Part shown: positions 59,042 to 64,000 of the stretch, in pieces
Layout: each line of letters opens with the position of its first letter
Position numbering within the stretch: position 1 is the stretch's first letter
Assembly (NCBI GenBank): GCA_963678485.1
Contig: OY782882.1
Span: 4,588,001-4,652,000 of the forward strand
Length of the DNA: 64,000 bases
Reading direction: 5' to 3'
Source of the DNA: CALGYY01 sp963678485
GTDB taxonomy: Bacteria; Bacteroidota; Bacteroidia; Bacteroidales; CAIWKO01
Notes under the pieces: generated by a model
What the model was told of the DNA's origin: nothing
The model's input: the letters and a program-made list of their open reading frames with translations, nothing else
Databases searched by the model: none
Program-made: the position numbers and the translations under genes

Positions 59042-60658
59042 ATGAAAAACACATCCTTGCGTTTTGCCGTTCTGCTGGCGAGTTTCACCTTACTGATCAT
59101 GATGAATTCCCTTTCAGGTTTTGGTCAGGGCCATGACCCGAAAAAATCTGATCAGAAATTTGCTGCCGCTTTGCAGATTATCCGCTTCGCCTATGTTGAT
59201 ACCGTGAATGAGGAGAAATTAACTGAAGCGGCCATTACGGCCATGCTCAAGGAACTCGATCCTCACTCCACCTATATGTCAAAAGATGAAGTGGAAAAAG
59301 CGAATGAACCCCTTCAGGGAAATTTTGAAGGTATTGGCGTTCAATTCGAAATTGTGAAAGATACCATCATTGTTGTTACCCCTATTCCTGGTGGACCTTC
59401 AGAAAAACTTGGAGTGATGTCGGGCGACAAAATCGTAAAAATTAATGGAGAAAATGCAACAGGAAGCTTTGTCAACAACGAATATGTACTTGGCAAACTC
59501 CGCGGTACCAAAGGCTCTGAAGTAACAATTTCTATTTTTCGCAAAAAAGCAAATGGCTTAATCGACTTTACCATCGTCAGAGATAAAATTCCAATCTACA
59601 GCGTTGATGCGGCTTACATGGCTGCTCCCGGTGTTGGATATATTAAGCTAAATAAGTTCGCGGCAACAACTATGGATGAGTTCAAAGCATCGATGGAAAA
59701 ACTTAAAGGCTTAGGAATGAATAGTCTCATCCTCGATCTACAAAACAATTCAGGGGGGTATTTAAATACCGCTATTGATTTGGCTGATGAATTCCTACAG
59801 GCCGGCAAACTTGAAGTTTACACCGAAGGATATTTTAGTCCGAAGCAACAAAGCGTTTCCACTGATAAAGGAGGCTTCGAAAAAGGTCGCCTGGTTATCC
59901 TCGTAAATGAAGGCAGCGCTTCGGCCAGTGAAATCCTTGCCGGTGCCGTTCAGGACTGGGATCGCGGTATCATCATCGGTCGCCGTACTTTTGGAAAAGG
60001 ATTGGTACAACGCCCCTATACACTGCCCGATGGTTCGGTGATTCGTCTTACCACCGCGCATTATTACACACCTACCGGACGTTGTGTTCAAAAACCTTAC
60101 ACCGAAGGTGTTGATAAATATTACGAAGATCTCACCAAACGCTACGAACATGGCGAGTATGTGAATCCCGACAGCATTAAATTCCCCGACTCTCTTAAAT
60201 ATTTTACACCGAACAAACGTATTGTTTATGGCGGTGGTGGAATCATGCCCGACATCTTCATTCCTCTCGATACCACACGTAATACAGAGTATTTTACTGC
60301 TGTAATACGTAAAGGCATTCTCAATGAATACATTCAAAAATACCTTGAAACTGCAAGAGAAAAGATTAAAGCCACCTATCCTACCTCTGATGATTTCTGT
60401 AGCAAATATGTGATTACTCCCGATTTCATGAAGGGCTTTGTTGATTTTGCCGACAAGGAAGGAGTAAAAAAGAACGACGAAGAATTTGCTAAATCTGAAA
60501 AATATCTCAGCAATCTTCTCAAAGCACGTATGGCGCAGAACCTCTATGATTTCGCAGCTTTCTGGCAAGTATATAATGAAACCGACGACGTTTATAAGAG
60601 GGCTCTTAATGTGATACAGGACAAGAACAAATTCAAGGAACTGAAAATAAATGACTAA
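59042..60658 (+). CDS. S41 family C-terminal processing peptidase
   Basis: A 538-residue periplasmic protease of the CtpA/Tsp type. A signal peptide (LLASFTLLIMMNSLSGFGQ) is followed by a helical N-terminal region, a PDZ domain about 92-180 (GNFEGIGVQFEI ... LGVMSGDKIVKINGE) and the S41 catalytic domain: S294 in EGSASASEILAGA and K319 in RRTFGKGLVQ, 25 residues apart as in the family. A C-terminal helical extension is present. It cleaves proteins at nonpolar C-termini, for envelope quality control. The frame is open from 58949, but ATG 59042 follows the promoter boxes and gives the signal peptide. A terminator follows. Confidence 0.93.
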   Translation: MKNTSLRFAVLLASFTLLIMMNSLSGFGQGHDPKKSDQKFAAALQIIRFAYVDTVNEEKLTEAAITAMLKELDPHSTYMSKDEVEKANEPLQGNFEGIGVQFEIVKDTIIVVTPIPGGPSEKLGVMSGDKIVKINGENATGSFVNNEYVLGKLRGTKGSEVTISIFRKKANGLIDFTIVRDKIPIYSVDAAYMAAPGVGYIKLNKFAATTMDEFKASMEKLKGLGMNSLILDLQNNSGGYLNTAIDLADEFLQAGKLEVYTEGYFSPKQQSVSTDKGGFEKGRLVILVNEGSASASEILAGAVQDWDRGIIIGRRTFGKGLVQRPYTLPDGSVIRLTTAHYYTPTGRCVQKPYTEGVDKYYEDLTKRYEHGEYVNPDSIKFPDSLKYFTPNKRIVYGGGGIMPDIFIPLDTTRNTEYFTAVIRKGILNEYIQKYLETAREKIKATYPTSDDFCSKYVITPDFMKGFVDFADKEGVKKNDEEFAKSEKYLSNLLKARMAQNLYDFAAFWQVYNETDDVYKRALNVIQDKNKFKELKIND

Positions 60659-60665
60659 AAAAAAG

Positions 60666-60691
60666 GCTGCCAATTTTGGCAGCTTTTTTTT
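60666..60691 (+). terminator. S41 protease terminator
   Basis: GCTGCC (60666-60671) pairs with GGCAGC (60678-60683) around AATTTT, with an A-tract before and T8 after. The last T is the first base of the next gene's -7 box, so terminator and promoter are directly fused. Confidence 0.85.
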
Positions 60692-60698
60692 ATCTTTG
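60691..60698 (+). promoter_or_regulatory. -7 box TATCTTTG of the YbjN-like gene
   Basis: Exact TAnnTTTG match starting in the T-tract of the upstream terminator and lying 23 bases before the ATG at 60722. Confidence 0.55.
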
Positions 60699-60721
60699 TT
60701 CTTCACTCTAAAATTAATCTT

Positions 60722-61159
60722 ATGGAACCCATTACCAATTACTACCAGATGGTGGATGCCATCATTACTAAACTTGGCGTGGACCCAGCAAGCTGCCGCG
60801 GAGAACAACCCGGTCAATGGAGTCTGAAGAAAGGCTCAGCAAGCGTTTGGGTGGATGTCTGGAAACTTGAAAATGAAGATTATGGCTACATTCAAATTAT
60901 GGCTCCTATTTGCGAAATCCCTGTAAACGGACGCGATGTATTCATGACCGAAGTACTCGAGATTAACCATAATCTCTATGGTGTTGGCTTTACCAAATAC
61001 AAAGAATGGCTTTACCTGAAAGGCATTCGCGAACTCGAAGGCCTTAGCGAAGAAGAAGCCACAGCGATGTTTAACCGCGTTGGTAATTACGCTGATGATT
61101 ACGACGATTATTTTAAAAACAAATATTTTGGCGCTGCCGGCGAACGCCCACCGCAATAA
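60722..61159 (+). CDS. YbjN-like domain protein
   Basis: A 145-residue soluble protein, predicted to have the YbjN/type III secretion chaperone-like alpha-beta fold: helix (YYQMVDAIITKLG), strands (SASVWVDVWKL, YGYIQIMAPICEIP), helix (FMTEVLEINHNLYGVGF), strand (EWLYLKGIREL) and a C-terminal helix (EEEATAMFNRVGNYADDYDDYF). No catalytic residues are evident; related proteins bind partners or act in unclear regulatory roles. It has its own promoter. The acidic C-terminus is followed by a short GERPPQ tail. Confidence 0.7.
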   Translation: MEPITNYYQMVDAIITKLGVDPASCRGEQPGQWSLKKGSASVWVDVWKLENEDYGYIQIMAPICEIPVNGRDVFMTEVLEINHNLYGVGFTKYKEWLYLKGIRELEGLSEEEATAMFNRVGNYADDYDDYFKNKYFGAAGERPPQ

Positions 61160-61602
61160 TAATATAAGTTTTTTACTCCAAGAGGCTGTCGCAAGATGGC
61201 CTCTTTGTGTTTATATACGTTGCCTCGTCTGACTAATATTTTAAACCACTTTTTTTGACTGAACGTTAAGAATACAAAGCATCAATCCCAATAGACATAA
61301 GCATCTTCAACTATCTTGAAAATACAAAGGACACGTCTTCCTAAATCAAGTGGAAAATTGAGGAGTAAGAATACTATTCATAGGAAAGCATCGGTATTAA
61401 AACCTTCCATTGCCAGCGCATGCCGCGAATCATCTTGAATGAAAGCATATTACATATATTGTTTGTAATTTTGATTAAACTTATCAATCTTTTAGAGCAT
61501 CCGTGATTTAAAGTGTGAAAGACCAAGACTATTCGTACTTAAAGGTTCTTTTACAGTATTGAAATTATGCAATGCTAATATTCAAGGCGTGTGCGCGGGC
61601 CT
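61160..61602. other. non-coding stretch after the YbjN-like gene
   Basis: The full gap to the next coding region is about 860 bases (61160-62018). This part is AT-rich; a weak hairpin AGAGGC...GCCTCT (61180-61204) followed by TTTG may terminate the upstream gene. No convincing coding frame is seen. Repeat elements follow at 61603-61716. Confidence 0.45.
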
Positions 61603-61675
61603 GTCAAAGCAAGCGGGCGAGAGCGGGGGAATAGCATTTTGCCTGCCTGCGTGACGCAGTCAGGCAGGCTTTGAC
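61603..61675. repeat. nested GC-rich palindrome
   Basis: GTCAAAGC (61603-61610) and GCTTTGAC (61668-61675) are perfect inverted copies. They enclose a GC-rich insert with the hairpin GCCTGCCTG (61641-61649)/CAGGCAGGC (61661-61669), whose top can also fold as CTGCG-TGA-CGCAG. It is much more GC-rich than its surroundings. Such units look like mobile palindromic repeats; the copy number elsewhere is unknown. Confidence 0.6.
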
Positions 61676-61688
61676 TTGACTTTTGGCT

Positions 61689-61716
61689 CCACCATTTTTG
61701 TCAAGAAAAATGGTGG
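61689..61716. repeat. 11-bp perfect stem-loop
   Basis: CCACCATTTTT (61689-61699) pairs perfectly with AAAAATGGTGG (61706-61716) around GTCAAG. It follows the nested palindrome by 13 bases. The stem has no T-tract beyond the arm, so it is not a clear terminator. The region 61717-61979 shows nothing further that I recognise. Confidence 0.6.
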
Positions 61717-61979
61717 AATTAATAGAAATAAACAACCAATTTTGCCGCGCTCTTGTTACTGTGGTAAATCTTCGTTTGGTTCTAAGGTTTTGACACATTT
61801 GATTGTTTATTATTCCTCAACAATCCGGTTTGATCCGTCTTCCTCATGCTTTATCAGCTTCCACCATACCCGACTAACTCCCTTCCCTCGCTAACATATT
61901 CACAATCAAATCCTATCTTTTCCCCATATAACACAACCTTTCCGTAATTTTTACGTATAATATTCTCTTAAAAAAATCG

Positions 61980-61987
61980 TATATTTG
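61980..61987 (+). promoter_or_regulatory. -7 box TATATTTG of the last gene
   Basis: Exact TAnnTTTG match, with the ATG 32 bases downstream at 62019. Confidence 0.5.
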
Positions 61988-62018
61988 TAATTTAACAAGC
62001 TGTTCATCTGTGAATTAA

Positions 62019-64000
62019 ATGCGAACTCTGATCATCCGTCTTATTATCATTTTGACGATGGCAACCGTACCCATGCGCGGATTTGCCCAGGATAGCATTC
62101 CCAAAATTGATGAATGGAAGGAAATATTCAAGCTAAGATCTAAGATGATGAAGGGCGATTGCGGAAGCAATTACCTGATTGGCCTCTTCGACGGAAGGTT
62201 CATTGGACCTAATAAACAAACGGATTTTGGTCTGCGTACCTATACCACTGCATTCGATTATCTCACCCTTGGAAACACATTACTGACCTTATTCGTGAAC
62301 CTTGGCTACACTGCCGATAATTGCAAATTCATTTCTACCGATAAAATGTCCAACATGCACTCATACATGTTAGGATGCATTGAATTCTACGCCATTTCGG
62401 AGGAAAAGCGCTGGGTGGATTCGGTGTATAGCACAAAACTCGGTCGTAAAGTCCCAGCCGATAAACCATTCTTTGCCAAGAATTCTCACCTTAGAATTGA
62501 CTCCGCCCAGGTAGAGGTCAAACTCGCTGGTATTTATCGAAAGATGAAATCCGGAAAAGAAACCATTAGCGACACTATGCTTCTGAAACCTATTGAAGGC
62601 ACCGGTTCATGGAAAGATGCAAACAACTTTGATTTAATTTACGAATGGATGGAAGTTATATATAACAATACCATTGATTCGTTCAATATTAAACGACGGC
62701 CATTTTCGCGGTATACACCGGAAGCAATACAGCAATGTATCCTGGAGCGTTACGACACAAAGAAATATACCGATGAGAAGAAAATTTCGGAGCGCGATCT
62801 TGATTGCAAGATTAAAGATATTAGTGGTGCTGAGATATACGATATGCGGCATTTCCCCAACGGCAAGGTGTTTCGTATGGGTAACTGGGAAATGTTCAGA
62901 TATTTCTACGATGTATATTATCGGGATATCTCCGGTGGAGCTACTAAGAAAAACCCCGTCTGGTACAATGCCTATCAATATGATGATGATCTGGAACGAA
63001 ACAGAAAAGGGATGATCGAATTTATTCAACTGTCATACGGTGCCGGTCGCTACACTATGCCTACCGTTGTCCCTAAAAACCTGAAAGAGTTTACACAATT
63101 CGAAGGAGTAGTTATTTATCAAAAAGGAACTGAACGTCAAGGCCATTCCAGTAATGACGACATATGGATCAATACAATTAATGGACGCATGGTTGATAGA
63201 AATCTGTATGAATATCCTTCGGAACAGGGCATTCTGCCACTCAACGATGACGGCACCGTAGATCGTATCTATAAAATCTTTTCATGGAAGGATGGCAAGC
63301 TCTATTGGGCCTATATTTACTGTGGGAAACATGCAGGAGTGCGCGGTGGTAAACCCGGTAAATCTTTCGTTGATCAGGTAGATAATTTCAGAGAGCAATA
63401 CAATGCCCGCGATTACTGGCACTTTGTTTCAGAACTCGATTACAATAAAGACATCAAGGAGCGCATGCCGGCTTTTGTAAAAGAAGTAAAAAGCTACGTA
63501 GATAAGGCAAGCGGAATAGCTGGAAAGACCATCCCAAGTATTCAATTTGTCATGAAACAGCCAGGTGAAAAAAAAGGCCAGGAAATCATAACAGTAAAGA
63601 CCTTAAATTTCAACACCGATTATACTGCAACACTGGAACCTGACGGACTCATCATTCCCTGGAAAATCGTACAAACTACAGATGAGCGTCTTGTTAAGGT
63701 TAATCACATCCAAATGAATGTTCTTGATGAAGACGTCTATCTTGAAGATTTTGAAGACTACATAAAATCGCATGAATTCTCAAATTCAGAGATTCAACGC
63801 TTCAACAAACGCCTTAAGAAAAGCAGGGAAATGGTACCCTTGAGCGATAGTTTGCCCGTCACCACGGCCTATTACGACAAACAGGTTTATGATCTCACCA
63901 ATTCTGAGGATATGAAAGCACTGCTGGAAAAAGTGCTTCTTGATATAGCTGCTATCGACTATCAGATACCTGAAATGTCGGCCGCTGTAGAATGGCAGCG
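62019..64000 (+). CDS. secreted protein of unknown function, truncated by window end
   Basis: An ATG at 62019 opens a frame that stays open for 660 codons to the window end; no stop codon is present. Residues 1-24 form a signal peptide (LIIRLIIILTMATVP then GFAQD). The rest is hydrophilic, rich in Lys, Asp and Tyr, with no long repeat and no recognised domain. Short landmarks include YDVYYRDISGGATKKN (near 307-322), VVIYQKGTERQGHSSNDD (near 365-382) and WAYIYCGKHAGVRGGKPGK. It could be a large envelope or T9SS-secreted protein, but its C-terminus is missing so a sorting domain cannot be checked. Function unknown. Confidence 0.75.
   Translation, partial: MRTLIIRLIIILTMATVPMRGFAQDSIPKIDEWKEIFKLRSKMMKGDCGSNYLIGLFDGRFIGPNKQTDFGLRTYTTAFDYLTLGNTLLTLFVNLGYTADNCKFISTDKMSNMHSYMLGCIEFYAISEEKRWVDSVYSTKLGRKVPADKPFFAKNSHLRIDSAQVEVKLAGIYRKMKSGKETISDTMLLKPIEGTGSWKDANNFDLIYEWMEVIYNNTIDSFNIKRRPFSRYTPEAIQQCILERYDTKKYTDEKKISERDLDCKIKDISGAEIYDMRHFPNGKVFRMGNWEMFRYFYDVYYRDISGGATKKNPVWYNAYQYDDDLERNRKGMIEFIQLSYGAGRYTMPTVVPKNLKEFTQFEGVVIYQKGTERQGHSSNDDIWINTINGRMVDRNLYEYPSEQGILPLNDDGTVDRIYKIFSWKDGKLYWAYIYCGKHAGVRGGKPGKSFVDQVDNFREQYNARDYWHFVSELDYNKDIKERMPAFVKEVKSYVDKASGIAGKTIPSIQFVMKQPGEKKGQEIITVKTLNFNTDYTATLEPDGLIIPWKIVQTTDERLVKVNHIQMNVLDEDVYLEDFEDYIKSHEFSNSEIQRFNKRLKKSREMVPLSDSLPVTTAYYDKQVYDLTNSEDMKALLEKVLLDIAAIDYQIPEMSAAVEWQ

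Noticed and set aside
61604..61798. Minus-strand 64-codon open frame over the palindromes
   Set aside because: It translates the inverted repeats themselves; no start signal or family support.

Overview
The window is about 64 kb of a Bacteroidetes chromosome. Three independent signs point there. Many genes have the phylum's sigma-factor -7 box TAnnTTTG just upstream. Three large secreted proteins end in type IX secretion (T9SS) sorting domains. The gene families are typical of the phylum: DUF4421, a C10 protease, a SprB-repeat protein, a TonB-dependent receptor with a carboxypeptidase-like N-terminal domain, and a GH3/beta-lactamase fusion. Genus and order cannot be fixed from the sequence alone. 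Most genes are ordinary chromosomal ones. I saw no integrase, transposase, CRISPR array, rRNA or tRNA.

Layout. 1-0.8 kb: a truncated small ORF and a divergent XRE-type regulator, separated by an unusually symmetric interrupted palindrome. 0.8-7 kb: free-methionine-sulfoxide reductase, a three-helix membrane protein with a secreted metallophosphoesterase, a DUF4421 outer-membrane protein, an AmrS-type radical SAM enzyme and an unrecognised protein made of four related domains. 7-20 kb: a T9SS-exported LamG/phosphoesterase protein with a fluoride channel behind it, an RsmI-like methyltransferase, an M3 peptidase, the aminodeoxychorismate (folate) genes pabA/pabB/pabC, a secreted phosphodiesterase-like lipoprotein, guaA and a LysM protein. 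20-37 kb: cysteine desulfurase, a large receiver/PEP-synthase-N-domain protein, gdhA, a T9SS C10 protease, a TonB receptor, a B12-binding radical SAM enzyme, an MFS transporter, an FKBP isomerase, an NrnA-type DHH phosphoesterase and ndk.

37-45 kb: an XRE regulator facing about 870 bp of AT-rich non-coding DNA that carries an array of TTACA-nn-TGTAA dyads, then a GH3/beta-lactamase fusion, an acyl-CoA dehydrogenase, an outer-membrane beta-barrel protein, smpB and rhomboid. 45.6-58.9 kb: a 3175-residue secreted protein with 20 SprB-type repeats, followed by a hybrid histidine kinase and a translationally coupled response regulator. 59-64 kb: an S41 protease, a YbjN-like protein, a non-coding stretch with nested palindromes, and an unrecognised secreted protein that runs off the window end.

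Working together: pabA, pabB and pabC make p-aminobenzoate. The three proteins with T9SS C-terminal domains and the TonB receptor point to a cell that exports large enzymes and adhesins to its surface. The giant SprB-type protein and the adjacent two-component system are the most striking locus, although a regulatory link between them is only inferred from position. Several start codons were moved downstream because a -7 box overlaps the longer reading frame, and four genes look nearly leaderless.
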